A stretch of 64,000 nt of DNA from contig NZ_CP072913.1 of NCBI RefSeq assembly GCF_017968885.1, positions 721,001 through 785,000 of the forward strand. Reading direction: 5' to 3'. A model generated the notes under the pieces. It ran no database searches. It saw only the letters and a list, made by a program, of their open reading frames with translations, and was not told where the DNA came from. Both the position numbers and the translations under genes were made by a program. The stretch's first letter is position 1. Each line of letters starts with the position of its first letter. Below, piece after piece: positions 28,906-38,046 of this stretch. The DNA is from Pseudomonas sp. Tri1. GTDB lineage: Bacteria > Pseudomonadota > Gammaproteobacteria > Pseudomonadales > Pseudomonadaceae.

Positions 28906-29651
28906 GCGACCGGCATTTCGACCAGCTCGCCACGCGCTTTGCTGAGAAGATCTATGGTGGGGCCAAGGGCGCGATTCGTCTGGCGGTGCTGCAGGCCGAT
29001 CTGCTTGAAACCTTGCCGCAGCGTCCGTTGCGGGTGCTGGACATCGGCGCCGGCCTGGGCCACATGTCGTTGTGGCTGGCCGAGCGCGGCCATCAGGTGA
29101 CCCTGGCCGAGCCGGCCGAGCCGATGCTCGAAGGCGCTCGTCAGCGGTTTGCCGATGCCGGCCAGAGCGCCACGTTCATCCAGGCGCCGTGGCAGGACCT
29201 GCTTGGCCAGCTCACCGAGCCCTATGACCTGGTGCTGTGTCACGCGGTGTTGGAGTGGCTGGCCGAGCCCCACGCGATCCTGCCGGTGCTGCATCAACTC
29301 ACCGTCCCGGGTGGCTGGCTGTCCCTGGCGTTCTACAACCGCGACGCGCTGGTCTATCGCAACCTGCTAAAGGGGCATTTCCGCAAATTGCGCAAGAACG
29401 ACATGGCCGGTGAAAAACAGAGCCTGACGCCGCAACAACCGCTTGATCCGCGGGAGTTGGCGGCGCAACTTGAAGGCCTGTGGCAGGTCGAAAACCAGAG
29501 TGGCGTGCGGGTTTTCCATGACTACATGCCGGTGGAGTTCCAGGGCCGCGTCGAGTTGGCGCAGTTGCTGGAAATGGAGCTGGCCCACCGTCGCCATCCG
29601 GCCTTTGCCGGGCTGGGACGCTACCTGCACTGGATCTGCCGTCCCCTCTGA
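28902..29651 (+). CDS. cmoM: tRNA 5-carboxymethoxyuridine methyltransferase
   Basis: 249-aa SAM-dependent enzyme that methylates cmo5U34 to mcmo5U34 in tRNA. It aligns along its length with E. coli CmoM (SmtA): DRHFDQLATRFAEKIYGGAK, motif I VLDIGAGLGHMSLWLAERG, LCHAVLEWLAEPHAILPVL, GGWLSLAFYNRDAL and SGVRVFHDYMP. Translationally coupled to the MazG-like gene. Confidence 0.9.
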   Translation: MSDRHFDQLATRFAEKIYGGAKGAIRLAVLQADLLETLPQRPLRVLDIGAGLGHMSLWLAERGHQVTLAEPAEPMLEGARQRFADAGQSATFIQAPWQDLLGQLTEPYDLVLCHAVLEWLAEPHAILPVLHQLTVPGGWLSLAFYNRDALVYRNLLKGHFRKLRKNDMAGEKQSLTPQQPLDPRELAAQLEGLWQVENQSGVRVFHDYMPVEFQGRVELAQLLEMELAHRRHPAFAGLGRYLHWICRPL

Positions 29652-29676
29652 TCTGAAAGAACAATCGGAGAGCTAA

Positions 29677-30285
29677 ATGAAAGGTCGTTCAGGGTTGTTG
29701 ATGCTGTGCCTGGGGCTGGTGGCTTGCCAGGGCAGCAACCCGTATGTCGCCACGTCTAATCCGCTGCCACCGGCGCCGCCCGAGGCTGCCACGGTATTGG
29801 ACCGCAGTGCCTACCCGGCACCGCCGCGTGACTACGGGCATTATCGCAGTTGGGCCTGGCTCAACGGGCGTCTACCGCCGGGCACTGCTTGGGCAGACTC
29901 GGCCCAGGTGGCTGAAGCGGTAAGCAATGCCCTGGACCAGCGCGGCTTGCGCCCATTGCACGATAACCGGCCGGCCGATCTGTTCGTCAGCGCCGATCTG
30001 CGCCTGGAGACTCGCGTGCGCCAGGTTCGCGATGATTACGACGCGGGTTACTACGGCGGCTATAACCGTTACGGTCCCGGCTACGGCATGTACAACACGG
30101 TGCCGGTGGTGCGCACTTATCAGGAGCAGGTTGTGGTGGTGCGAGTGGATCTGTTCGATGCCCGCAACGGTCAGCCGGTGTGGAGTGCCAGTGCCGAGAC
30201 CAGCCAGCGCGGCAATCAGAGTGAACGCACCGATGCCATTCGCGAAGCGGTGGAAAAGGCGCTGTCGTCTTATCCTCCAAGTTGA
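29677..30285 (+). CDS. DUF4136 lipoprotein (first of tandem pair)
   Basis: 202-aa predicted lipoprotein. The signal peptide ends in a lipobox at LGLVAC. The mature part has a DUF4136 fold ([52 protein letters not shown]) and a Tyr/Gly-rich insertion. Function unknown. An identical layout in the next gene suggests duplication. Confidence 0.85.
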   Translation: MKGRSGLLMLCLGLVACQGSNPYVATSNPLPPAPPEAATVLDRSAYPAPPRDYGHYRSWAWLNGRLPPGTAWADSAQVAEAVSNALDQRGLRPLHDNRPADLFVSADLRLETRVRQVRDDYDAGYYGGYNRYGPGYGMYNTVPVVRTYQEQVVVVRVDLFDARNGQPVWSASAETSQRGNQSERTDAIREAVEKALSSYPPS

Positions 30286-30305
30286 TTACGCAACGGAGAA
30301 AAACC

Positions 30306-30863
30306 ATGTTTCGCCGTCTTGCTCTACTGGCGTTTGCTGTACTGCTTAGCGCCTGCGCTACCAACCAGGTGAACCACGACTTTGACCCCAGTCGCGATTT
30401 TGCCGCTTACCGCAGTTGGAGCTGGAAGGAACCGGCGCTGCAATACCGCCCCGATGATCCGCGGATCAAGAGCGACCTGACGGAACAGCGGATCCGCCAA
30501 GCCGTTACCGACCAACTTGACCAACGCGGCCTGCGCCCGGCTGCGGCTGGCGGACGAGGCGACGTATTGGTCCAGGCTTATCTGATCGTCGAGGATCGCC
30601 AGCAACAAGTGACCACCAACTACGGTGGCGGTTGGGGCAGCCCCTGGAATGGCTATTGGGGCGGGCCGATGTACAACGAAACTCGCAACATCAGCTACAA
30701 AGTCGCCACCGTGCAGATCGACCTGCTCGATGGCAAGGACGGCAAGCTGGTGTGGCGAGGCAGCGATGAACGAATGCTCAGCAGCTCACCCAACCCGACT
30801 GACCGCGACACCGCGGTGCGTGAGACCGTGGCGCGGATCCTGGCCAACTACCCTCCGCGGTAG
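30306..30863 (+). CDS. DUF4136 lipoprotein (second of tandem pair)
   Basis: 185-aa predicted lipoprotein starting MFRRLALLAFAVLLSAC (lipobox LSAC). DUF4136 domain with FAAYRSWSWKEPA, VQIDLLDGKDGKLVWRGS and AVRETVARILANYPPR. It lies 20 bases after its paralogue with a GGAGAA ribosome site. The two share domain order and the C-terminal pattern (xREAV/T..IL..YPP), consistent with tandem duplication. Function unknown; envelope location inferred. Confidence 0.87.
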   Translation: MFRRLALLAFAVLLSACATNQVNHDFDPSRDFAAYRSWSWKEPALQYRPDDPRIKSDLTEQRIRQAVTDQLDQRGLRPAAAGGRGDVLVQAYLIVEDRQQQVTTNYGGGWGSPWNGYWGGPMYNETRNISYKVATVQIDLLDGKDGKLVWRGSDERMLSSSPNPTDRDTAVRETVARILANYPPR

Positions 30864-30875
30864 CTCGAGAAAAAT

Positions 30876-31028
30876 TGTGAGAGCTTGCTCTCGATGACGG
30901 CAGCCTATCCAACATCCATGCAGGCTGACCCACCGCTATCGCGAGCAAGCTCGCTCCCACATGGGCTTCGGGGTGTTCACGGAAATTGCATCCACCACCA
31001 TCCCTGTGGGAGCGAGCCTGCTCGCGAT
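30876..31028. repeat. three REP units
   Basis: A degenerate REP (30877-), an intact inverted partner (30938-30961) and a further unit (31005-31028) in the 232-base interval between the second DUF4136 gene and the MaoC gene. Nothing else recognisable is in that gap. Confidence 0.85.
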
Positions 31029-31095
31029 AGCGGCTTTGCAGCCGACCTATTCATCCCGTATGTAGCCGATAGAAACTGTCGCTGCATCGCCCATC

Positions 31096-31956
31096 TCAGC
31101 CAACCGGCCGCCATCCGCCCACCATATGCTCCAACTCCCCAGCCCCGACCAGGCGTAAATCGCCACTGGACCCTGCCGCACTCGCCAACAGCGTCACCTC
31201 ACTGGGCAGGCGCACGGGTTTCTTGAAGGTCACCTCGATCTCGATGTTGGCATCGGGCAGGTGGTCGTCCAGGGCCGCCAGGGTCCTGGCCTTGTTCCAC
31301 AGGCCGTGGGCGATGGCGGTGGGGAAGCCGAACAGGCGGGCGCTGAGACCGCTCAGGTGGATCGGGTTATAGTCGCCAGACACCTTGGCGTACTGCCGGC
31401 CAATGTCCGCCGGTGCCGTCCAGCGTGCCACTTCAGTCAACGGCAGGCTTTCCTGCGGCGAGTCTTCCACCAGGGCACCATCCAACTGCACGCCTTTGCA
31501 GAGCATCTGGCTCGTGGCTTCCCACAGTGGTCCCAATTGATCATCGATGCGGGTCACAAGGTCGAACACCGCGCCCTTGGGGTGGGCTTGCAGGTTCTCG
31601 ACATTGACGCTGGCCCGCACCTGGCTGACGCCGCCCATGGGCCGCAGCACGCGGATGCGATTGCTCAAGTGAATCAATCCCAGCAGCGGGAACGGAAAGT
31701 CCCGCGCGGTGAGCAATTGCATTTGCAGGGCGAACGCCAGTACGTGGGGATAGGTCGGTGGCAGCAAGCCGTTCTCGGCGAAACCGCAGACCTTGCGATA
31801 GGCCGCCAGGCGTTGTGGGTCGACCTGGAGCATTTGGCGCAACCCTTCCTCGGGCAACGTCTTGCCGGTGACCTTGCGCCGTGTCGCGGCTTTCGCATAC
31901 AGCCCGGACATGCTCGGCGCGGCACTTACCTCTTGCCATTGGATCGTCATGGTCAT
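31096..31956 (-). CDS. MaoC-like acyl dehydratase
   Basis: 286-aa double-hotdog protein of the MaoC/hydratase-2 group. The catalytic segment YAKVSGDYNPIHLS followed by LFGFPTAIAHGLW supplies the Asp/His pair that (de)hydrates enoyl/3-hydroxyacyl thioesters. Its start overlaps the end of the FabG-like gene by four bases, so it is the second gene of that operon. With the ketoreductase and the divergent thiolase it could form a three-carbon-step fatty acyl pathway; direction and substrate are unknown. Confidence 0.87.
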   Translation of the reverse strand: MTMTIQWQEVSAAPSMSGLYAKAATRRKVTGKTLPEEGLRQMLQVDPQRLAAYRKVCGFAENGLLPPTYPHVLAFALQMQLLTARDFPFPLLGLIHLSNRIRVLRPMGGVSQVRASVNVENLQAHPKGAVFDLVTRIDDQLGPLWEATSQMLCKGVQLDGALVEDSPQESLPLTEVARWTAPADIGRQYAKVSGDYNPIHLSGLSARLFGFPTAIAHGLWNKARTLAALDDHLPDANIEIEVTFKKPVRLPSEVTLLASAAGSSGDLRLVGAGELEHMVGGWRPVG

Positions 31957-33305
31957 GCTCCCAGGAGGCTTTGCCCACAGACCCGCAACGCCTGCCCGGT
32001 CACCGCGCCCGTGCCCGGTTGCGCCAGCCAGGCCACGGCCTCGGCGACGTCCTGAGGCAGGCCGCCCTGGCCCAAGGAACTCATGCGTCGCCCGGCTTCG
32101 CGCAGGGCGAAGGGAATTTCGGCGGTCATGCGCGTTTCAATGAAGCCCGGTGCCACGGCGTTGATACTGATTCCGCGCGCCTGTAACGCCGGTGCCCAGG
32201 CCTGGGCCAGGCCGATCAGCCCGGCCTTGCTCGCGGCATAGTTGGTTTGCCCGCGGTTGCCGGCGATGCCACTGATGGACGCCAGCAACACGACACGGCC
32301 ATTGTCCCGCAGGGTGCCGCTGTCAAGCAGGGCCTTGGTCAGGACCTGAGGCGCGTTGAGGTTGACCGCCAGCACCGCGTCCCAAAACTCCGGGGTCATG
32401 TTGGCGAGGGTCTTGTCCCGAGTGATGCCGGCGTTGTGCACCACGATGTCGACGCCGTCGGGCAGGTGCTCGATCAACTGTGTGGCCGCCTCTTCGGCGC
32501 AGATGTCCAGCGTCACGCTGCGCCCGCTCAAGCGTGCCGCCAGGGCGTCGAGGTCGGCTTTGGCCTGGGGAACGTCCAGCAGGATCACGTCGGCGCCGTC
32601 CCGGGCCAGGGTTTCGGCGATGGCTGCGCCGATCCCCCGGGCGGCACCGGTGACCAGTGCCTTGAGCCCGGTGAGCGGCCGGGTCCAGTCCTGGACCTGG
32701 GTGTCGCAGGCGTTGAGGCGAATGACCTGCCCGGAAACGAAGGCACTTTTGGGCGACAGGAAAAACCGCAGTGCGCCTTCCAACTGCGTTTCGGCGCCGT
32801 CACCGACATACAGCAGTTGCAGCGTCCCGCCGTGGCGCAATTCTTTGGCCAGGGAACGGCTGAAACCCTCCAGCGCCCGCTGGGCACTGGCGGCGAATGG
32901 ATCGCCCAGGCTTTCCGGCGCACGACCAAGGATGACGACATGGGCGCTGCGGTCGAGGTTTTTCATCAGGGGTTGAAAGAACTCTCGCAGCTGCTTGAGC
33001 TGATCGACCTGCACCAAATGGCTGGCGTCGTACACCACGGCCTTGATTTTCGGGCCGTGGCCGGGGATCCATTCGGTGGCCAGAGTCGGCTCGCCGCCGT
33101 AGACGAAAATGGCGTCGGTCAGGCGCTTGGCGAATGTGCCGACCTGCTCGGTCAACGGCCCGCCGCCCAGCAGCAATGCCCCCTCGATCGGCCGCAGCCG
33201 CCCGGCCTGCCAGCGCTCCAGACGTACCGGTGAGGGCAGGCCCAGGGCTCCGACCAGACGCAGGCCAATGGCCGAATTGGCGAAGTCGATATAACGGTCT
33301 GACAT
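31953..33305 (-). CDS. high-molecular-weight 3-oxoacyl-ACP reductase (FabG-type SDR)
   Basis: 450-aa protein, about twice normal FabG length. The C-terminal half is a full SDR: GLKALVTGAARGIGAAIAET for NAD(P), NAG in VVHNAGITRD, a catalytic Ser in LLASISGIAG, YxxxK at NYAASKAGLI, and PGFIETRM. The N-terminal ~200 residues form a second Rossmann-like, non-catalytic region. The start MSDRYIDFANSAIG was chosen over a three-codon extension. Operon partner of the MaoC gene; divergent from the thiolase, as in the PA4785-PA4786 neighbourhood. Confidence 0.9.
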   Translation of the reverse strand: MSDRYIDFANSAIGLRLVGALGLPSPVRLERWQAGRLRPIEGALLLGGGPLTEQVGTFAKRLTDAIFVYGGEPTLATEWIPGHGPKIKAVVYDASHLVQVDQLKQLREFFQPLMKNLDRSAHVVILGRAPESLGDPFAASAQRALEGFSRSLAKELRHGGTLQLLYVGDGAETQLEGALRFFLSPKSAFVSGQVIRLNACDTQVQDWTRPLTGLKALVTGAARGIGAAIAETLARDGADVILLDVPQAKADLDALAARLSGRSVTLDICAEEAATQLIEHLPDGVDIVVHNAGITRDKTLANMTPEFWDAVLAVNLNAPQVLTKALLDSGTLRDNGRVVLLASISGIAGNRGQTNYAASKAGLIGLAQAWAPALQARGISINAVAPGFIETRMTAEIPFALREAGRRMSSLGQGGLPQDVAEAVAWLAQPGTGAVTGQALRVCGQSLLGA

Positions 33306-33423
33306 GGAACACACTCCGGCTGATGAGGTTCAAAGTGTGGACCATGATTGGCAATCAGTCGTTCTATCGGCGAGATAAAGCCTAAGCTTGAGCTGGAGCG
33401 CTCTTTCCAGAGCCCCGAATTCC

Positions 33424-33512
33424 TGTGGTAGCAAGCTTGCTCGCGATGCAGACGCCTCGGTTTTTCCAGGGCGATGGCGTCATCGTTTATCGCGAGCAAG
33501 CTCGACTCCCAT
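33424..33512. repeat. REPIN (degenerate)
   Basis: Inverted REP pair with point changes (GTGGTAGCAAGCTTGCTCG and its partner ending CGACTCCCAT). It lies in the promoter interval between the FabG-like gene and the thiolase gene. Confidence 0.85.
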
Positions 33513-33574
33513 GGGTGATTCGGTTGAGTTTCATAAGGTGATGGGCACATTCAGACCTACACGGGGAGTTCTTC

Positions 33575-34852
33575 ATGACACAGCTACGCCGCGTCGCGAT
33601 CATCGGTGGTAACCGCATTCCCTTCGCCCGCTCCAACGGGCCCTATGCCACCGCCAGCAACCAGGCGATGCTGACTGCCGCCCTCGAGGGGCTGATCGAG
33701 CGCTACAACCTGCATGGCCTGCACATCGGCGAGGTCGCCGCCGGTGCGGTGCTCAAGCACTCCCGGGATATGAACATGACCCGCGAATGTGTGCTCGGTT
33801 CGCGGCTGTCACCGATGACGCCGGCCTATGACGTACAGCAGGCCTGTGGCACGGGGTTGGAGACGGTGCTGCTGGTCGCCAACAAGATCGCCCTGGGCCA
33901 GATCGACAGCGGCATTGCTGGTGGGGTCGACACCACCTCGGACGCACCGATTGCGGTCAATGAAGGGCTGCGCAGGATTCTGCTGCAAGCCAATCGCGCC
34001 AAGACCACTGCCGACAAGATCAAGACCTTCCTGCAACTGCGCCCTCAGCACCTGGTTCCTGACCTGCCGCGTATCAACGAACCGCGTACCGGCCTGAACA
34101 TGGGGCAACACTGCGAATTGATGGCGCAAACCTGGCAGATTCCCCGGGAGGAACAAGATCAGTTGGCCTTGGAAAGCCATCAGAAATTGGCTGCGTCCTA
34201 CGCCGAAGGCTGGCAGAACGATCTGATGACGCCGTTTCTCGGCCTGACCCGGGACAACAACCTGCGCCCGGACCTGACCCTGGAAAAGCTCGCTTCCCTC
34301 AAGCCGGCCTTCGAAAAAAGCGCCAAGGGCACGATGACAGCGGGCAACTCCACGCCACTGACCGATGGCGCCTCGTTGGTGTTGCTGGGCAGCGAAGAGT
34401 GGGCCCAGGCCCGTGGCCTGCCGATCCTGGCGTACCTGCGCGACGGCGAAACGGCCGCGGTGGATTTCGTCCACGGCGCCGAAGGGCTGCTGATGGCGCC
34501 GGTCTACGCAGTGCCGCGACTGCTGGCGCGCAACGGCCTGACGTTGCAGGACTTCGATTACTACGAGATCCACGAAGCGTTCGCCGCCCAAGTGCTATGC
34601 ACGTTGAAGGCTTGGGAAGACCCCGATTATTGCAAGACCCGCCTGGGCCTCGCCGCGCCGCTGGGGGCCATAGACCGCAGCCGGTTGAACGTGAAGGGCA
34701 GTTCCCTGGCCGCCGGGCACCCGTTTGCCGCCACGGGCGGGCGAATTGTCGCCAACCTGGCCAAGTTGCTGGATGCGGCGGGGCGCGGACGAGGGCTGAT
34801 CTCCATTTGCGCCGCCGCCGGCCAGGGCGTGACGGCGATTATCGAGCGCTGA
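33575..34852 (+). CDS. acetyl-CoA C-acyltransferase (thiolase)
   Basis: 425-aa thiolase of the FadI-like long type. The nucleophilic Cys is about residue 91 (VQQACGTGLE), the His lies in YYEIHEAFAAQVL, and the second Cys in ICAAAGQGVTA. The glycine motif is AAGHPFAATGGRI. It condenses or cleaves acyl-CoA. Divergent from the FabG-MaoC operon; its last 14 bases overlap the convergent end of the transporter gene. Confidence 0.93.
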   Translation: MTQLRRVAIIGGNRIPFARSNGPYATASNQAMLTAALEGLIERYNLHGLHIGEVAAGAVLKHSRDMNMTRECVLGSRLSPMTPAYDVQQACGTGLETVLLVANKIALGQIDSGIAGGVDTTSDAPIAVNEGLRRILLQANRAKTTADKIKTFLQLRPQHLVPDLPRINEPRTGLNMGQHCELMAQTWQIPREEQDQLALESHQKLAASYAEGWQNDLMTPFLGLTRDNNLRPDLTLEKLASLKPAFEKSAKGTMTAGNSTPLTDGASLVLLGSEEWAQARGLPILAYLRDGETAAVDFVHGAEGLLMAPVYAVPRLLARNGLTLQDFDYYEIHEAFAAQVLCTLKAWEDPDYCKTRLGLAAPLGAIDRSRLNVKGSSLAAGHPFAATGGRIVANLAKLLDAAGRGRGLISICAAAGQGVTAIIER

Positions 34853-35867
34853 GGATCGCGCCGTTCTGTTGGGACGCCAGTTCCCGCTGTCGGCTGGCGT
34901 AGCGCTCGGCCAGGATCGAGCAGACGATCAACTGCATCGGGTGATAAATCATGATCGGCAACAGGATCAGGCCCAAGCCAGGGTTGTTGCCGAAAATCAA
35001 CGCCGCCATCGGTACCCCGGCGGCGAGGGACTTCTTGCTGGCACAGAACACCGCCGCGATTTCATCGGCGTTGCTGAACCGCAGGGTCCGGGCGGTGCGG
35101 GTGGTCATCCACAAAATGATTGCCAGCAGCACGGCGCTGCCGATCACCGCGCTGAGCAACACGCCGTGGCCCTGCTGTTGCCAGATCCCCGACACCATCG
35201 AATTGCAGAATGCCGCATAGACCAGCAGCAGGATCACCAGTTTGTCGATGACGCTGGTATAGCGTTTGTACCGACCGAAAAAACCGGCCAGCCAACGCCG
35301 CAGGAACTGCCCCAGCACCAGCGGCAGCAACAACATCATGCACAGGTCGAGCAAGGTCGAACCCAAGTCGATGCCGCCGGCACCGCTGCCGACCACGAAA
35401 CTGACCAGCAACGGCGTCAGGACCACCCCCAGCACGCTGGACAGGCTCGCGTTGAGAATCGCTGCCGGTACATTGCCGCCGGCGCTGCCGGTCAGGGCCA
35501 CCGAGGAGGAAATGGTCGAGGGCAGGGCGCACAGGTAAAAGAACCCCAGCATCAGCAGCGACGGTACGTGACTGCCCAATAGCCAGTTACTGAGCAGCCA
35601 GAGCAACGGAAACACACCAAAGGTAAAGCCCTGCACCATCAGGTGCAGACGGGTGTTTTTCAGACCGTGGCGGATCTGCTCGCCGGACAGGTTGACCCCG
35701 TGCAGGAAGAACACCACGAAGATGCCGATATTGACTACCCATTCAGCGTGCATGGCGCCGCCGCTGGCACCAAAGGTTGGAAAGAAGTACGCCAGCAACG
35801 TGGCGATCAACATGCCGCAGAGGAACCAGTCGGTCACCATGCGTTTGAGGTGTCGGAAGATATGCAT
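34839..35867 (-). CDS. bile acid:sodium symporter (SBF/YfeH) family transporter
   Basis: 342-aa inner-membrane protein with about ten hydrophobic helices. SBF-like signatures include FLHGVNLSGEQI, ALPSTISSSVALTGSAGGN and AVFCASKKSLAAGVPMA. Start MHIFRHLKRMVTDWFL; an ATG four codons upstream is possible. Family members move organic anions; the substrate here is unknown. Divergent from the AraC-type gene, which probably controls it. Confidence 0.9.
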   Translation of the reverse strand: MHIFRHLKRMVTDWFLCGMLIATLLAYFFPTFGASGGAMHAEWVVNIGIFVVFFLHGVNLSGEQIRHGLKNTRLHLMVQGFTFGVFPLLWLLSNWLLGSHVPSLLMLGFFYLCALPSTISSSVALTGSAGGNVPAAILNASLSSVLGVVLTPLLVSFVVGSGAGGIDLGSTLLDLCMMLLLPLVLGQFLRRWLAGFFGRYKRYTSVIDKLVILLLVYAAFCNSMVSGIWQQQGHGVLLSAVIGSAVLLAIILWMTTRTARTLRFSNADEIAAVFCASKKSLAAGVPMAALIFGNNPGLGLILLPIMIYHPMQLIVCSILAERYASRQRELASQQNGAILSAR

Positions 35868-35946
35868 AGGGCACCGCAAGTTGTAAGAAAAGTCGACTTA
35901 GCCTAACGTCGGCCTCTACAACCGTCTTGCGACATAAGGCCAATCA

Positions 35947-36738
35947 ATGCCGACTAACGGACACCAGCAGTTGGAAAGACGCATCCCCGACCTGACGGAG
36001 TTGCCTAGGCCGCTGTATGCCCGTGTCGAAAGCTTGAGCGCCGGTTCCTGGACCCAGGCCCACCGTCATGATTGGGTGCAGTTTTCCTACGCCATCAGTG
36101 GCGTTCTCGGCGTGCACACCGCCGCAGGCAGCTTCTTCGCCCCGCCACAACGGGGCATCTGGATCCCTGCCGACCTGGAACATCATGTCGTCACCTCGAC
36201 CCGGGCGGAAATGCGCAGCCTGTATGTCCATCGCCAAGCCTGTCCATGGGCGGATGAGCGTTGCAGGGTATTGGAAGTCACCCCCCTGGCTCGGGAGTTG
36301 ATCAAGGTTTTTTGTCAGCTGCCGGCCGATTATCCGCAGGACGATAGCCGGGAAGAACGCTTGGTGCAGGTATTGCTCGACCAACTGGCAACCCTGCCGG
36401 AAGTGGGTTTTTCCCTGCCGCTGCCTCGACATACTCGCCTGCTGGGGCTGTGCAACGAACTGATCGAACAGCCGGAGCAGAACGTCACCCTGCACGCCTG
36501 GGCCGAACGCTTGGGCACATCGGAAAAGACCCTGATGCGCCTGTTCCAGCGAGAGACCGGCCTGAGCTTTCGCGCCTGGCGCCAGCGCATGCGCTTATTG
36601 TCGTCCCTGGGGTCGCTGGAGAAGGGCGATAGCGTGACCAGCGCGGCGCTGTCCTGTGGGTACGATTCAACGTCCGCTTTTATCGCGGCGTTCAAGGGGA
36701 TGTTCGGGTTTACCCCGGGGGAGTTGTTCAAGTCCTGA
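35947..36738 (+). CDS. AraC family transcriptional regulator
   Basis: 263-aa regulator. The N-terminal cupin sensor (about 1-130) contains AHRHDWVQFSYAISGV and WIPADLEHHV. The C-terminal double HTH includes LHAWAERLGTSEKTLMRLF and AALSCGYDSTSAFIAAFK. The architecture resembles E. coli NimR, which controls an adjacent exporter. The 79-base divergent gap to the symporter gene suggests it regulates that gene. Confidence 0.92.
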   Translation: MPTNGHQQLERRIPDLTELPRPLYARVESLSAGSWTQAHRHDWVQFSYAISGVLGVHTAAGSFFAPPQRGIWIPADLEHHVVTSTRAEMRSLYVHRQACPWADERCRVLEVTPLARELIKVFCQLPADYPQDDSREERLVQVLLDQLATLPEVGFSLPLPRHTRLLGLCNELIEQPEQNVTLHAWAERLGTSEKTLMRLFQRETGLSFRAWRQRMRLLSSLGSLEKGDSVTSAALSCGYDSTSAFIAAFKGMFGFTPGELFKS

Positions 36739-36962
36739 AACCGTGCAGCCGACATGACTGTCAGCTCTTGTCGCAAATACCTTCGCATTCAGTTGCCAAT
36801 GCCACACCCTGTCTCGGCTATGATTCGGCTCGGTCGATCCGATCCGGCACATTGTGTGCATCGCTGGTTCATAGGTCGGCAACCCCTCCCCGTGGAGCAA
36901 GGATTGCCGTATAACGACTGTCATTCGCGTGTTTGGTAATAAAGGACCCACAATAAAAGCTG

Positions 36963-37856
36963 ATGAAGACTCCAAAACGCATTGAACCCCTGATCGAGGA
37001 CGGTCTGGTCGACGAGGTGCTGCGCCCACTCATGAGTGGTAAAGAAGCAGCTGTTTATGTGGTGCGCTGCGGCAACGAGCTACGTTGCGCCAAGGTCTAC
37101 AAGGAGGCGAACAAGCGAAGTTTTCGTCAGGCGGCCGAGTATCAGGAAGGCCGCAAGGTCCGCAATAGCCGTCAGGCTCGTGCCATGGCCAAAGGCTCCA
37201 AGTTTGGTCGCAAGGAAACCGAAGACGCCTGGCAGAATGCCGAAGTGGCGGCGCTGTTCCGCTTGGCAAGCGCCGGTGTGCGCGTGCCCAAGCCGTACGA
37301 CTTCCTTGAAGGCGTGCTGCTGATGGAACTGGTGGCCGACGAGTACGGCGATGCGGCGCCGCGTCTGAACGATGTGGTGCTGGAGCCGGACCAGGCCCGT
37401 GAATACCACGCGTTCCTGATTTCCCAGATCGTGCTGATGCTGTGTACCGGCCTGGTGCACGGTGACCTGTCGGAGTTCAACGTACTGCTCACGCCGACCG
37501 GCCCGGTGATCATCGATCTGCCGCAAGCCGTGGATGCTGCGGGTAATAACCACGCCTTCAGCATGCTGGAGCGGGACGTGGGCAACATGGCCTCCTACTT
37601 CGGCCGGTTTGCGCCGGAGCTCAAGCGTACCAAGTACGCGAAGGAGATGTGGGCGTTGTACGAAGCCGGTACCTTGCACCCGGCCAGCGTGTTGACTGGC
37701 GAGTTCGACGAGCCGGAAGAACTGGCGGATGTCGGTGGGATCATGCGCGAGATCGAGGCCGCCCGCCTGGACGAGGAACGTCGCCAAGCCGTGCGCGCCG
37801 CCGACGACGCCCCACCCGGCAAAACCGAAGAACCGCCTCCGCCCTGGATGCAGTGA
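36963..37856 (+). CDS. RIO1-like serine/threonine protein kinase (PA4780 family)
   Basis: 297-aa cytosolic atypical kinase. RIO features: P-loop-like SGKEAAVYVVRCG, catalytic loop LVHGDLSEFNVLL with the Asp, and metal-binding IIDLPQAVD (D-L-P replaces DFG). The C-terminal tail is charged and Pro-rich. RIO kinases are better known from ribosome maturation in archaea and eukaryotes; in Pseudomonas the target is not established. A 224-base gap lies upstream without another gene, and a good terminator follows. Confidence 0.9.
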   Translation: MKTPKRIEPLIEDGLVDEVLRPLMSGKEAAVYVVRCGNELRCAKVYKEANKRSFRQAAEYQEGRKVRNSRQARAMAKGSKFGRKETEDAWQNAEVAALFRLASAGVRVPKPYDFLEGVLLMELVADEYGDAAPRLNDVVLEPDQAREYHAFLISQIVLMLCTGLVHGDLSEFNVLLTPTGPVIIDLPQAVDAAGNNHAFSMLERDVGNMASYFGRFAPELKRTKYAKEMWALYEAGTLHPASVLTGEFDEPEELADVGGIMREIEAARLDEERRQAVRAADDAPPGKTEEPPPPWMQ

Positions 37857-37868
37857 TCGGTTGACCAC

Positions 37869-37894
37869 AAACCCGGCCAAGGCCGGGTTTTTTT
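37869..37894 (+). terminator. terminator after the RIO-like kinase
   Basis: Perfect stem AACCCGGCC-AA-GGCCGGGTT followed by seven T, eleven bases after the stop codon. Confidence 0.95.
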
Positions 37895-37931
37895 ATGGCT
37901 GCCAAAAAACTCAGCCTCACCGCAGATCCAT

Positions 37932-38021
37932 TGTGGGAGCGAGCTTGCTCGCGATAGCGGTGGATCAGCCTGCATCGATGTTGAATGGACTGCCGTCATC
38001 GTGAGCAAGCTCGCTCCCACA
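37932..38021. repeat. REPIN
   Basis: Inverted REP pair (TGTGGGAGCGAGCTTGCTCG; partner carries ATCGTGAGC instead of ATCGCGAGC). It lies between the kinase terminator and the cueR end. Confidence 0.92.
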
Positions 38022-38046
38022 AGGGGGTTGAGTGTTCCAGGGGCTG

